Below, piece by piece: positions 26,635-36,101 of a DNA stretch of 64,000 nucleotides. The notes beneath the pieces are model-generated. The model was given only the letters and a program-made list of their open reading frames with translations. It was not told the origin of the DNA and did not search any database. Both the position numbers and the translations under genes were made by a program. How positions within the stretch are numbered: position 1 is the stretch's first letter; the number at the start of each line of letters is the position of its first letter. The DNA lies in contig NZ_JANLNM010000006.1 of assembly GCF_024701975.1 (NCBI RefSeq), positions 186,001 to 250,000 on the forward strand, read 5' to 3'. The DNA is from Variovorax sp. ZS18.2.2 (GTDB lineage Bacteria > Pseudomonadota > Gammaproteobacteria > Burkholderiales > Burkholderiaceae_C).

Positions 26635-27804
26635 TCAGGCTGCGGCCGAGCGCCGCCGCGTCTGCGCCAGCCACAGCAGCGCCGCGCCCGTGAGCACCAC
26701 CGGGACCAGCGAGCCGTAGTTCAACAGCTGCCAGCCCTGGGTCGTGACCAGCACACCCGAGGCGAACGAGGTCAGCGCCAGCGTCGCGAACACGCAGAAG
26801 TTGAGCGCGCCCTGGGCCCGGTCGCGCTCCTCGGCCGTGTAGGCGGTGAGCGAGAGCGTCGTGCTGCCGGTGAACAGGAAATTCCAGCCCACGCCCAGCA
26901 GGCACAGCGCCACGAGGAAGTGCTGCAACTCGACCCCCGACAGTGCGACGGCGATGCAGCCGAGGTTGAGCGCGAGCCCCACGCCCATCACGGGCAGCGC
27001 ACCGAAGCGGCGGATCAGGTGGCCGGTGAAGAAGCCGGGCGCGAACATGCCGATCACGTGCCATTCGAGCACCAGTGCGGCGTCGGAAAACGGCAGGCTG
27101 CAGATCTGCATCGCGATCGGCGTGGCCGCCATCAGCAGGTTCATCACGCCGAAGCCCAGGGCGCCCGCCGCCGCGGCAACGATGAACACCGGCTGTCGCA
27201 CGATTTCGGAGAGCGGCCGCCCGCCCAGGGCCTGCTGGCGGGTCAGCGGGGCGGGGAAGTCGATGAAGCGCATCACTGCCATCGAGAGCAGCGCCACCGC
27301 CGCGAGTGCGATGTAGGCGCCTGCGAACGGCACGGCGAAGAGCTCGCGCGTGGCGGACGCCAGGTTGGGGCCGGCCACCGCGCCGATCAGGCCGCCGGCC
27401 ATCACCAGCGACACCGCCTTCTCGCGCCATTCCGGCGTCGCGAGTTCGGCCGCTGCAAAACGGTAGAGATTGGCGTTGGCGTTGTAGTAGCCGGCCACCA
27501 CGGTGGCGAAGCACAGCAGCCAGAAGTTCTTCGTCATCGCCGCGTACGCGCAAAGCAGCGCCGAACACAGCGCCACGGCCAGTCCGATCTGGAACGATCC
27601 GCGGCGGCCGAAGCGCTGCTGCGTGCGCGCCACCAGCCCGGTGGTGAGCGCCCCGCCGACCACATAGCCCATCACCGGCAGCGTCGCCATCCAGCCGCGT
27701 GGCGCGATGGCCAGGCCCACCAGTCCGTTGATGGCGATGAAGGTGACGTTGTTGGTCAGGAAAAGGCCCTGACAGATGGCGAGCAGCCAGAGGTTGCGAT
27801 TCAT
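26635..27804 (-). CDS. Major facilitator superfamily transporter
   Basis: A 389-residue integral membrane protein with about 12 hydrophobic helices in two halves. The first helix is LWLLAICQGLFLTNNVTFIA. The loop between helices 2 and 3 carries RTQQRFGRRGSFQIG, the basic MFS motif-A-like segment. The substrate is unknown. The layout resembles small drug/metabolite exporters. It begins at ATG 27804 and converges with the alpha/beta hydrolase gene. Confidence 0.9.
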   Translation of the reverse strand: MNRNLWLLAICQGLFLTNNVTFIAINGLVGLAIAPRGWMATLPVMGYVVGGALTTGLVARTQQRFGRRGSFQIGLAVALCSALLCAYAAMTKNFWLLCFATVVAGYYNANANLYRFAAAELATPEWREKAVSLVMAGGLIGAVAGPNLASATRELFAVPFAGAYIALAAVALLSMAVMRFIDFPAPLTRQQALGGRPLSEIVRQPVFIVAAAAGALGFGVMNLLMAATPIAMQICSLPFSDAALVLEWHVIGMFAPGFFTGHLIRRFGALPVMGVGLALNLGCIAVALSGVELQHFLVALCLLGVGWNFLFTGSTTLSLTAYTAEERDRAQGALNFCVFATLALTSFASGVLVTTQGWQLLNYGSLVPVVLTGAALLWLAQTRRRSAAA

Positions 27805-27843
27805 GGCGAGGGTTCTACGGGATTCGTTGCCTCGGCGCCAGCC

Positions 27844-27867
27844 AAAAAAAAGCGCCCTCGCGGGCGC
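27844..27867 (-). terminator. Intrinsic terminator after the YidB-like gene
   Basis: Read on the minus strand: GCGCCC-GCGA-GGGCGC (plus 27852-27867) followed directly by eight T residues (27851-27844). It closes the YidB-like transcript before the MFS gene. Confidence 0.88.
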
Positions 27868-27894
27868 CGGAAATCTTGATGAGGCAGGCCTCGT

Positions 27895-28356
27895 TCAGGA
27901 CTGCTTGCCTTGCAGCAAGCCGCTGAGCGAACCCAGCAGATCGTCGTGGTTGCCCAGACCTTGGTCCGGCACCTTGCCATGGGGCGTGAGCTGGTCGATG
28001 AGCGCCGGCAGCATGGTGGCGAGCATCGGCAGCAGCGTTTGCGCATTGATGCCGAGCTTGGCCGCAATGCTGGCGATGGTGTCGCTGCCCAGCGCGTTTT
28101 GCAGCTGGTCGCCCGAGACCGGCTGGTTGTCTCCCTTGCCGATCCACGAGCCGATGACATCGCCCATGCCGGCCTGCTCGAACTTCGAGACCAGACCACC
28201 CAGGCCGCCTTGACCGCCGTTGTTGGCGAGCAGGCCACCCAGTGCGCCGGCCAGGCCGCCGAGATCTCCCAATCCCCCGATGCCTCCGCCTTGCGGTTGC
28301 TGCTGTTGGCCAGCGCCTCCGAGCACTTGACCGAGTACTGAATCGAGCAATCCCAT
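27895..28356 (-). CDS. YidB-like DUF937 protein
   Basis: A 153-residue protein starting MGLLDSVLGQVLGG, with a Gly/Gln/Leu-rich first half (repeated GGLGGL). The DUF937/YidB helical domain follows (VSGDQLQNALGSDTIASIAA, then LPMLATMLPALIDQLTPHGK). The function of the family is unknown. AAGGAA is well spaced before the ATG at 28356; a second ATG two codons upstream is too close to it. It has its own terminator downstream and is 99 bp from the M20 gene, so it is probably transcribed alone. Confidence 0.9.
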   Translation of the reverse strand: MGLLDSVLGQVLGGAGQQQQPQGGGIGGLGDLGGLAGALGGLLANNGGQGGLGGLVSKFEQAGMGDVIGSWIGKGDNQPVSGDQLQNALGSDTIASIAAKLGINAQTLLPMLATMLPALIDQLTPHGKVPDQGLGNHDDLLGSLSGLLQGKQS

Positions 28357-28455
28357 GGTCATTTCCTTGGTGTGTGACAGAACCTTCGCATTTTCCGTGC
28401 GACGGACCGCAAGCCGTAAGTGGAGCCCCACTTTTCGAACTTGCAACGTGACAAA

Positions 28456-29811
28456 TTACTTGATGCGTGCCGGGCGTTTGGGCAGCAGTGCGGGGGTGAC
28501 CCCCTGCACGCCCACGAGCCCGAGCACGGTCACGAGCGAATTCTGCGCGCCTTTCCATGCATCTGTCACGTCGATCGACTCACTCAGCGCATGGGAACCG
28601 GAGGACTTGCCGCCGCCCCCGATGATGATGGCCGGGATGCCCAGCGAGATCGGCACGTTGGCATCTGTGCTGCCGCCGCGCAGCAGCGTCTTCTGGCCGA
28701 AGGCGGTGTTCGAGCGCGTGGCCGCCTCGACGATCACCGAGTCGGTCGGCGTGCGGCCACCGGGCCGGTCGCCGATCAGCTTGTGGCTCGCGCTCAGCGT
28801 CGTCACGTTCCAGCGCTTGTTTTCCTCGACCACCGCTTCGTCGATGGCCGCGAGGATCTTCTTCTCGGTCTCCAGCAGCGAGGCCATGTCGTCCGAGCGG
28901 ATGTCGATGGCCATGCGCGCATCGGGCGCGATGGTGTTCACCGACGTGCCGCCGCCCACGGTGCCGACGGTGAAGGTGGTCTTGGGAAAGCTCGGCGTGC
29001 GCACATCGGCGATCTTCGCGATCGCGCGACCCATGCCGTGGATCGCGCTCGGCACCTGGCCGAAGGCGCCGAAGCTGTGGCCGCCCGGGCCCTTGAAGGT
29101 GACCTCGTAGCGGTGGCTCGCGGTGCCGAGCACCAGCACATGGCCGTCCGGCGAAGGCTCCAGTCCGACCATGCCGTCGATGTCCAGGTGGTCGCGGAAG
29201 ATCGCCTTGATGCCGCGCAGGTTTCCAAGCTCTTCTTCGCCGACGTTGCCGACGATCAGCAGGTCGCCCGCCGTCTGCACCTTGTTGTCATTGAGCACCT
29301 TGAGCCACGACAGCAGCACCGTGAGGCCGCGCGTGTCGTCTGCGATGCCCGGCGCATGGAGCCGGCCGTCGCGCTCCTTCACTTTCACGTCGGTGCCGGC
29401 GGGGAATACGGTGTCGAGGTGCGCGGAGATCAACAGTTTCGGGCCATTGCCCGTGCCTTTGCGCAGGCCGACGACGTTGCCTTCGGCGTCGATCTTTGCG
29501 TCGGCGAGGCCCAGCGCCTTCATGCGTGCGAGGAAGGCTTCGGCGCGCTTCTGTTCCTTGAACGGGGGCGCTTCGATCTCGGTCAGCATCTTCAGGTCTT
29601 CGACCGCGCGCTCGTGATCGGCCTTGACCGCGTCCAGCAGCTTCTGGATCGCGGGCGAGGCCATCAGCTGGGTGTAGGTCCTGTCGACTTCAGGGCTGAC
29701 CTGCGCCGGCGTGGGGGCGACGGCGTTGCTCTGGGCATGGGCACCGTGTGCGGCGCACAGCGCGGCAAGAGCAAGAGAGGCGAGAGGAGCGAGACGGAGC
29801 GAACGGGACAT
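28456..29811 (-). CDS. Secreted M20-family metallopeptidase
   Basis: A 451-residue protein with a Sec signal peptide (LAPLASLALAALCAAHGAHA, cleavage before QSN) and an M20 catalytic domain. The first zinc His-x-Asp is in LLISAHLDTVFPAG, the bridging Asp in PGIADDTRGLTVLLSW, and the catalytic Glu pair in VGNVGEEELGNLRG. A dimerisation domain follows (GGHSFGAFGQVPSAIHGMGR). It resembles glutamate carboxypeptidase/PepT-like periplasmic enzymes. The substrate is not determined. It lies 93 bp after rsmE on the same strand. Confidence 0.9.
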   Translation of the reverse strand: MSRSLRLAPLASLALAALCAAHGAHAQSNAVAPTPAQVSPEVDRTYTQLMASPAIQKLLDAVKADHERAVEDLKMLTEIEAPPFKEQKRAEAFLARMKALGLADAKIDAEGNVVGLRKGTGNGPKLLISAHLDTVFPAGTDVKVKERDGRLHAPGIADDTRGLTVLLSWLKVLNDNKVQTAGDLLIVGNVGEEELGNLRGIKAIFRDHLDIDGMVGLEPSPDGHVLVLGTASHRYEVTFKGPGGHSFGAFGQVPSAIHGMGRAIAKIADVRTPSFPKTTFTVGTVGGGTSVNTIAPDARMAIDIRSDDMASLLETEKKILAAIDEAVVEENKRWNVTTLSASHKLIGDRPGGRTPTDSVIVEAATRSNTAFGQKTLLRGGSTDANVPISLGIPAIIIGGGGKSSGSHALSESIDVTDAWKGAQNSLVTVLGLVGVQGVTPALLPKRPARIK

Positions 29812-29904
29812 GGGCGGAAGGTCCTTCTTGGTCGTGATGAATGGGTGAAGCGCCCATTCTTCCGCAGCCCGTCCGCGCGCGCGTCGCGGAAAACACCCCC
29901 CTTT

Positions 29905-30645
29905 TCAGGAGCCGCCGAGAGACACCAGCGCTGCCAGCGCCGCGGTTTCGGCGCGCAGCACGCGCAGGCCGAGCGTGACCGGCGCAAAGCCGCGTGCGAT
30001 CGCCTCCTGCTCCTCGGCAGCACTGAGGCCGCCTTCGGGGCCGCTCAGCACGCGCACGTCGCGGTTGTCAGGGGCGTGTGCCGCAGCGGCGGCGGCCATA
30101 CTTTGCGTGCCCTCGGCCAGGCTCAGCACGAAGCGCGCCGCGGTGCCCTCATCCTGCTGCGCGTCGATCCATCCCGAGTTGCCCGAGAACGACCGCACCG
30201 GGTGAATCACCGGCACGCGATTGCGGCCGCACTGCTCGCAAGCCGCGATGGCGATGGCCTCCCAGTGCGCCCGCTTCTTTTCGGCGCGCTCGCCCGAAAG
30301 ACGCAGCACACCGTGGGCCGTGGCCAGCGGCTGGATGCTCGCGACGCCCAGCTCCGTGGCCTTCTCGACCAGCCAGTCCATGCGCTCGTTGGCCGGCATG
30401 CCGACGGCCAGGTGCACCGCGCGCGTCGCCTCGCGCTCGACCGGGTAGTGGGCGCCGACCGTCACCGAGACGTCACTGCGGCCCATGCGCTCGATCGTGG
30501 CCTCGTACTCGCCGCCCGCGCCGTCGAACAGGGTCAGCGCGTCGCCGGGCTGCATGCGCAGCACCTGCACATGGCGCGCAGCCCCGGGCGGCAGCGCGAA
30601 AGCGGTGCCGGCGCTCAACGGCACGGAACAGTGAAAACGGGGCAT
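29905..30645 (-). CDS. rsmE: 16S rRNA (uracil-1498-N3)-methyltransferase
   Basis: A SPOUT-class methyltransferase that methylates U1498 in the decoding centre of 16S rRNA. The 246-residue product has an N-terminal PUA-like domain (GAARHVQVLRMQPGDALTLF) and the trefoil-knot SAM site (VLSGPEGGLSAAEEQEA, then LGLRVLRAETAALAAL). Its length matches RsmE. GGAGCGAG is near the ATG, roughly 20 bases upstream. It follows amgK after 70 bp. Confidence 0.95.
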   Translation of the reverse strand: MPRFHCSVPLSAGTAFALPPGAARHVQVLRMQPGDALTLFDGAGGEYEATIERMGRSDVSVTVGAHYPVEREATRAVHLAVGMPANERMDWLVEKATELGVASIQPLATAHGVLRLSGERAEKKRAHWEAIAIAACEQCGRNRVPVIHPVRSFSGNSGWIDAQQDEGTAARFVLSLAEGTQSMAAAAAAHAPDNRDVRVLSGPEGGLSAAEEQEAIARGFAPVTLGLRVLRAETAALAALVSLGGS

Positions 30646-30715
30646 GCTATGAAATAAGGAGCGAGAAATGCAGCCGTGGTGCGGGCATCACGGGCGTTTT
30701 TTTATAAATTTGGCC

Positions 30716-31813
30716 TCAGACCCGGCCGTAGGCGAAGCCCGTGAGCGCGGAGGTGCCCTCGACCTCGTCGATCACCCGCACGAGCGGCGTCAGCTCCATG
30801 TAGCGACTGGCGGTGGTGCGGATGTAGGCGATGAAGCGCGGCGTGTCGGCCAGGTAGCGGGGCTTGCCGTCGCGCAGCGTGAGGCGCGCGAAGATGCCGG
30901 CGACCTTCAGGTGGCGCTGCAGGCCCATCCATTCGACGGCGCGATAGAAGGCGCCGAAATCCTCGTCGACCGGCAGTCCGGCCTTGCGCGCCGCCTGCCA
31001 GTAGCGCACGGTGATGTCGAGCACGAACTCCTCGTCCCAGCTCAGGAAGGCGTCGCGCATCAGGCTGGCGACGTCGTAGGTGATGGGACCGTAGACGGCG
31101 TCCTGGAAGTCGAGCACGCCAAGCGCGGACCCATTGCCGATCATGAGGTTGCGCGGCATGAAGTCGCGATGCACGTAGACGCTCGGCGAGGCTAGGTTGC
31201 TTTCCACGATCAGCTTGAAGCTGCGTTCGAGCCGCTCCTTCAGCTTGCCCTCGATGGCCACGCCGCGGTGGCGCCCGATGTACCACTCGGGAAAGAGCGC
31301 CAGTTCACGCTCGAGCAGCGCCCGGTCGTAGGGCGGCAGCACGCCGGGTTGGGAGGCCAGCTGCCAGCGGATCAGCGCGTCGATGGCCTGGTCGTAGAGC
31401 GGGCGGCTGGCATCGGGCTGGGCCGGGTCGATCACGTCGAGCATGGTCTGGCGGCCCAGGTCGTCCAGCAGCAGGAAGCCGTTCAGGCGGTCCCATTCGA
31501 GCACCTGCGGCGCGGTCACGCCGGCCTCGGCCATGAGCCCGGCCACCTGCACGAAGGGATCGCTGTTCTCCCTGTCCGGCGGGGCGTCCATCACGATGCG
31601 CGTCGGCGTGCCGGGGATGCTCGTATCGACGCGGAAGTAGCGGCGGAAGCTCGCATCGGCCGAGGCGAGGCGCACGGTGTCGGGCAGAAGATGCTGTGCG
31701 GCGGCGATGCCGGTCAGCCAGCCCCGGAACGCTTCGGCCCGCTGCGGATCTGTCCAGAGAATGGTCTCGGCGGGGCTTGGGGCCAATGCGGCCGGGGGCG
31801 GGGGTGCTGTCAT
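30716..31813 (-). CDS. amgK: N-acetylmuramate/N-acetylglucosamine anomeric kinase AmgK
   Basis: An aminoglycoside-phosphotransferase-fold kinase that makes MurNAc 1-phosphate in the peptidoglycan sugar-salvage route bypassing de novo UDP-MurNAc synthesis. The 365-residue product has a nucleotide-binding N-lobe (LASADASFRRYFRVD), the catalytic loop VYVHRDFMPRNLMIGNG and the metal-binding DFQDAVYGPITYDVASLMRD. It is divergent from lptD, the same neighbourhood as in pseudomonads. Its usual partner murU (uridylyltransferase) is not next to it here. The AmgK call rests on sequence style and context. Confidence 0.85.
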   Translation of the reverse strand: MTAPPPPAALAPSPAETILWTDPQRAEAFRGWLTGIAAAQHLLPDTVRLASADASFRRYFRVDTSIPGTPTRIVMDAPPDRENSDPFVQVAGLMAEAGVTAPQVLEWDRLNGFLLLDDLGRQTMLDVIDPAQPDASRPLYDQAIDALIRWQLASQPGVLPPYDRALLERELALFPEWYIGRHRGVAIEGKLKERLERSFKLIVESNLASPSVYVHRDFMPRNLMIGNGSALGVLDFQDAVYGPITYDVASLMRDAFLSWDEEFVLDITVRYWQAARKAGLPVDEDFGAFYRAVEWMGLQRHLKVAGIFARLTLRDGKPRYLADTPRFIAYIRTTASRYMELTPLVRVIDEVEGTSALTGFAYGRV

Positions 31814-32050
31814 GGATAATCGATTCTACAAATCCGCCTGGCGCGGCAATCCCCTCCGGTCGGCCACCGATCGAGCAAAGGTTGCTGCCGGCCCCTGCAA
31901 CCCGCCGGCCTGCCGCGCCGTCTCCCCGACGATCTTTCGTTCCGAACCGATGCCTACGACCCAAAGCCCTCACGCTTGGCACCTTGTGCGCTCGCTGCTC
32001 TCCTCGGGGGAGCCGCGGGCTTTCCTCGGAACGGCCTGGCGGGAGGCTTG

Positions 32051-34666
32051 ATGAGTCGACGTGTTGCCCTGCGACGCGCCGGCCCGCCGCTGAAGCTGGC
32101 CCTGCTGTCGCTGGCGTTGCTCCAGGCGCATGGCGCCTTCGCGCAGTCCGCCGCTGGCCTGGACGGCCCGCTGACGCTCAAGCGCACCCCGCTGCTCACC
32201 GAAATCATCCCGCCCACCGAGCGCGGCCAGCTGCCCAGCCTGGTCACCGGCGACCGCATGTCCGGTCGCCCCGATCTCGAAACCGTGGTCGAAGGCAACG
32301 CCACGCTGCGGCGCGGCCCGGTCGCCATCACCGCCGACCGGCTCGAGTACTACCAGCCCGACGACCGCGCCAAGGCCAAGGGCAATGTGCGGGTCAACCA
32401 GGCCGGCAACGTGTACGAAGGGCCCGAGCTGGAGCTCAAGCTCGAGACCTTCGAGGGCTTCTTCAACAACGTGCGCTACCGGTTCCTCGCGAACGGCGGC
32501 CACGGCGATGCGGAGCGCATCGATTTCGTCGACTCCAACATCTCGGTCGCGCGGCGCGCCACCTACACCACCTGCCGCCGCGAAGACTTCCCGGGCTGGA
32601 TGCCGGCGTGGCTCCTGACCGCGGCCACGATCACCACCGACACCGAAGAGAACGAGGGCGTCGCCACCAACGCGCGCCTGAGCTTCATGGGCATCAGCAC
32701 GCCGCCGATCCCGAGCGTGAGCTTTCCGCTGTCGAACGCGCGCAAGAGCGGCCTCCTGCCGCCCACCATCGGCGTGGACAACACCAACGGCATCGAGATC
32801 TCGCAGCCGTACTACTGGAACATCGCGCCCAACCGCGACGCCACGATCACGCCGACGATCATGAGCAAGCGCGGCCTGAACCTGGGCAGCGAGTTCCGGT
32901 ACATGGAGAAGGAATACAGCGGCACCATCCGCCTGGACCTGATGGGCAGCGACCGCCTGGTGGGCCAGCGCTACAACGAGCTGCGCGCCTCGCAGCTGCA
33001 GCAGCTGGCCAATGGCGAAATCCAGGCCAAGGACCTGACCGCGCCACCCGGCAGCACCAAGCGCTGGGGCATCTGGGCAAACCACCACCAGGACTTCGAC
33101 GCCAAGGCGCTCGGCCTGGATTCGCTGTCGGCCAGCATCAACATCAACCGCGTCAGCGACAACGACTACTGGCGCGATTTCACGCGCACGCCGACGCTGG
33201 CACAGCGCCAGTTGCCCAACGAGGCATCGCTCAACTGGAGCAAGGACGACTGGAGCGGCGCGGTCCGCACGCTGCGCTACCAGACGCTGCAGTACAACCT
33301 GTCGCCGATCGTGCCGTCGTACGACCGCATGCCGCAGATCACGGCCAACTACAACAAGTACGACTGGCATGGCTTCGACGTTGCGCTGAACCTCGACTAC
33401 ACGCGGTTCCGCGTCAACACCATCCTGAGCGGCCAGCCCGGTTTCGACCTGACCCAGCAGTCGCAGCCCGATGGGGATCGCGCCTTCGCGAACCTGGCCA
33501 TCAGCCGGCCGTTCATCACGCCGAGTTCGTTCGTCATTCCGAAGGTGCAGCTGAACACGGCGGCGTACAACTTCTACCTGCCGCAGTCGGACATCCCGAA
33601 GATCACGATCGGCAATACGCAGTACGTCAACGGCGTGCCCTACAACGCGAATTCGCTGTACTTCTTCCCCACCTCGGCCAACCGGACGGTGCCGACCTTC
33701 AGCCTGGACAGCGGCCTGATCTTCGAGCGCGACGCCAACTACTTCAACCGCGCCTTCCGCCAGACCCTGGAGCCGCGCGCCTACTACGTCTACACGCCGT
33801 ACCGCGACCAGAGCGGGCTGCCGAACTACGACTCGGCCGCCAACGACTTCAGCTTCGCGACGATCTACACCGAGAACGCGTTCTCGGGCAACGACCGGAT
33901 CTCCGACACCAACGCGCTCACGCTCGGCGTGACCTCCCGCCTGATCGACCCCGCCACCGGCGTCGAGGCGGCACGCATCGGCATCGCGCAGCGGCTGCGC
34001 TTTGCCGACCAGAAGGTCACGCTGCCCGGCGGTTTGCCGGTGACCGACCGTGCGAGCGACTTCCTCGTCGGCGGCCAGATCAACTGGACGCCGAAGTGGA
34101 GCACCGACGCGCTCGTGCAGTACAACCCCGACACGCGCAAGTCGACCCGCGCGGCGCTCAGCGCACGCTACAACCCCGAGCCGTACCACAACCTCAGCGT
34201 GGCGTTCCGCTACCAGGCGCCGAGTGCCGCCTACCAGGCGGCGCTGCTGGCCAACCCGAACACCACGGCGGTGAACGACGGCAACAAGTCGATCGACGTG
34301 GGCTGGCAGTGGCCGCTCAACGACCTGTGGGGCGACAAGGGCAAGAACCTCGGCCTCGGCAAGGGCCAGGGCGGCGGCCGCTGGTATGCGGTGGGCCGTC
34401 TCAACTACGACCTGCAGGACAAGAAACTCACGGACGGCGTGCTCGGCTTCGAGTACGACGGCTGCTGCTGGATCGGACGCGTGGTGCTGCAGCGCATCAC
34501 CACCGGCCAGGTGACGGCCAACACCCGCATCATGTTCCAGCTCGAATTCGTCGGCTTCTCCAGCATCGGCTCCAGCCCGATGCAGGCCCTGCGGCAGAAC
34601 ATCCAGCGCTACGAACCCCTGCGCCAACCTGGCGAGGCGCCGAGCCGCTTCACCAATTACGACTGA
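32051..34666 (+). CDS. lptD: LPS-assembly protein LptD
   Basis: The outer-membrane beta-barrel that with LptE inserts LPS into the outer leaflet. The 871-residue product has a signal peptide (LALLSLALLQAHGAFAQ). The periplasmic LptA/OstA-like jellyroll follows (GNATLRRGPVAITADRLEYY, YTTCRRED). A long barrel domain closes the chain (LEPRAYYVYTPYRDQSGLPN to VGFSSIGSS). The cysteines in TTCRR and DGCCWIG are consistent with its disulfides. The ATG at 32051 follows GGGAGG by 5 nt; 25 further upstream residues in frame lack signal character. It heads lptD-surA-rsmA. Confidence 0.96.
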   Translation: MSRRVALRRAGPPLKLALLSLALLQAHGAFAQSAAGLDGPLTLKRTPLLTEIIPPTERGQLPSLVTGDRMSGRPDLETVVEGNATLRRGPVAITADRLEYYQPDDRAKAKGNVRVNQAGNVYEGPELELKLETFEGFFNNVRYRFLANGGHGDAERIDFVDSNISVARRATYTTCRREDFPGWMPAWLLTAATITTDTEENEGVATNARLSFMGISTPPIPSVSFPLSNARKSGLLPPTIGVDNTNGIEISQPYYWNIAPNRDATITPTIMSKRGLNLGSEFRYMEKEYSGTIRLDLMGSDRLVGQRYNELRASQLQQLANGEIQAKDLTAPPGSTKRWGIWANHHQDFDAKALGLDSLSASININRVSDNDYWRDFTRTPTLAQRQLPNEASLNWSKDDWSGAVRTLRYQTLQYNLSPIVPSYDRMPQITANYNKYDWHGFDVALNLDYTRFRVNTILSGQPGFDLTQQSQPDGDRAFANLAISRPFITPSSFVIPKVQLNTAAYNFYLPQSDIPKITIGNTQYVNGVPYNANSLYFFPTSANRTVPTFSLDSGLIFERDANYFNRAFRQTLEPRAYYVYTPYRDQSGLPNYDSAANDFSFATIYTENAFSGNDRISDTNALTLGVTSRLIDPATGVEAARIGIAQRLRFADQKVTLPGGLPVTDRASDFLVGGQINWTPKWSTDALVQYNPDTRKSTRAALSARYNPEPYHNLSVAFRYQAPSAAYQAALLANPNTTAVNDGNKSIDVGWQWPLNDLWGDKGKNLGLGKGQGGGRWYAVGRLNYDLQDKKLTDGVLGFEYDGCCWIGRVVLQRITTGQVTANTRIMFQLEFVGFSSIGSSPMQALRQNIQRYEPLRQPGEAPSRFTNYD

Positions 34667-34687
34667 GACGACTGATTGAGCACCGCC

Positions 34688-36097
34688 ATGAAACACATCC
34701 GTTCCATCATCACCCTGGGCTGCCTCGCGGCAATGGCCGCAACGTCGGGTGCGCAGGGCTTCCGCTCTGGCAGCGGCATCACGGACATCATGCGCGCCGG
34801 TCCGCGCCTTGGCCCCCCGCCCGTTCAGCGCGCGCCGGCCTCGCCGTCGCCGGCGCCCGTGCAGCGGGCGGCTGAATTCATCGTCGCGCTGGTCAACTCC
34901 GAGCCGATCACCAACACCGACGTGCAGTCGCGGGTGACGCGCCTCATCAAGGAGAACCCCGACGCCGAACGCGTGCCGCGCGGCGAGCTCACGCGCCTCG
35001 TGCTCGAGCGCCTGATCGTCGAGCGCGCGCAGCTGCAGCTCGCCAAGGAAAACGGCATCAAGGTCGACGACGTGGCGATCGACCAGGCCGAGCAGACCGT
35101 GGCGCGCCAGAACGAGATCAGCCTGGTCGAACTGCGCCGCCGCGTGGCCGCCGAAGGCATTGCGCTGGGGGACTTCCGCAACGACCTGCGCGACCAGCTG
35201 CTGCTCACGCGCCTGCGCGACCGCGAAGTCGAGTCGAAGGTCAAGATCAGCGACACCGAGGCCGACGAGTACCTGCGCGACCAGCGCAACTCGAACGTCA
35301 AGAACGCGGCCTTGCAGAACCTCAACCTCGCACAGGTGCTCGTGGCCCTGCCCGAGAACGCCACCGACGCCCAGGTGGCCGCCGCGCAGAAGAAGGCGCA
35401 GGGCCTCGCCGAGCGCGCCCGCGCCGGCGAGGACTTCGACAAGCTGGTGCGCGAGAACTCCGATTCGCCCGACCGCGCCAACGGCGGCGCGATCGGCATG
35501 CGCAGCGCCGACCGCTACCCGCCGCTGTTCGTCGACGCGGTGCAGTCGACGGCGGTGAACGGCATTGCCGGCCCGGTGCGCTCCAGCGCCGGTTTCCACG
35601 TGCTCAAGGTCCTGGCCAAGGCGCAGATCGGTTCGCTCGATGCGACCGTCACGCAGACCCAGGTGCGCCACATCCTGCTGCTCAACGACCCCAAGCGCAC
35701 CACGGCGCAGGCGGTGGCGCAGCTCGCGGAATTCAAGCGCCGCGTGCAGGCCGGCACGGCCGACTTCGCCGGCCTCGCGCGCGACAACTCGCAGGACGCC
35801 AGCGCCAAGGAAGGCGGCGATCTCGGCTGGTCGCGCCCCGGCCAGTTCGTGCCCGAGTTCGAGGAAGCCATGGACCGGCTGTCGCCGGGCCAGATCAGCG
35901 ACCCCGTCGTGTCGCGCTTCGGCGTGCACCTGATCCAGGTGGTCGGCCGCCGCGACTCCAAGCTGACCCAGACGGAGCAGCGCGAAGCCGCGCGCGCCGT
36001 GCTGCGCGAACAGCGCGTCGAGGAAGCCTTCACCACCTGGGTGCAGGAAGTGCGCGCACGCGCGTACGTGGAATACCGCGACCCGCCGCAGTCCTGA
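34688..36097 (+). CDS. surA: Periplasmic peptidyl-prolyl isomerase and chaperone SurA
   Basis: A chaperone delivering outer-membrane proteins, including LptD, to the Bam complex. The 469-residue product has a signal peptide (SIITLGCLAAMAATSGAQG) and the SurA N-terminal chaperone domain (FIVALVNSEPITNTDVQSRV). Two parvulin domains follow, the first around LAQVLVALPENATDAQV and the second around VRHILLLNDPKRTTAQA with EGGDLGWSRPGQFVPEFEEA. The ATG at 34688 gives the best signal peptide; an in-frame TTG lies four codons upstream. It is 21 bp after lptD and 4 bp before rsmA. Confidence 0.96.
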   Translation: MKHIRSIITLGCLAAMAATSGAQGFRSGSGITDIMRAGPRLGPPPVQRAPASPSPAPVQRAAEFIVALVNSEPITNTDVQSRVTRLIKENPDAERVPRGELTRLVLERLIVERAQLQLAKENGIKVDDVAIDQAEQTVARQNEISLVELRRRVAAEGIALGDFRNDLRDQLLLTRLRDREVESKVKISDTEADEYLRDQRNSNVKNAALQNLNLAQVLVALPENATDAQVAAAQKKAQGLAERARAGEDFDKLVRENSDSPDRANGGAIGMRSADRYPPLFVDAVQSTAVNGIAGPVRSSAGFHVLKVLAKAQIGSLDATVTQTQVRHILLLNDPKRTTAQAVAQLAEFKRRVQAGTADFAGLARDNSQDASAKEGGDLGWSRPGQFVPEFEEAMDRLSPGQISDPVVSRFGVHLIQVVGRRDSKLTQTEQREAARAVLREQRVEEAFTTWVQEVRARAYVEYRDPPQS

Positions 36098-36101
36098 TCC
36101 G

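Noticed and set aside
30670..30710. T-run after CACGGGCG as a terminator between amgK and rsmE
   Set aside because: The T-run is on the plus strand, where no gene ends, and the upstream stem is only about 5 bp.
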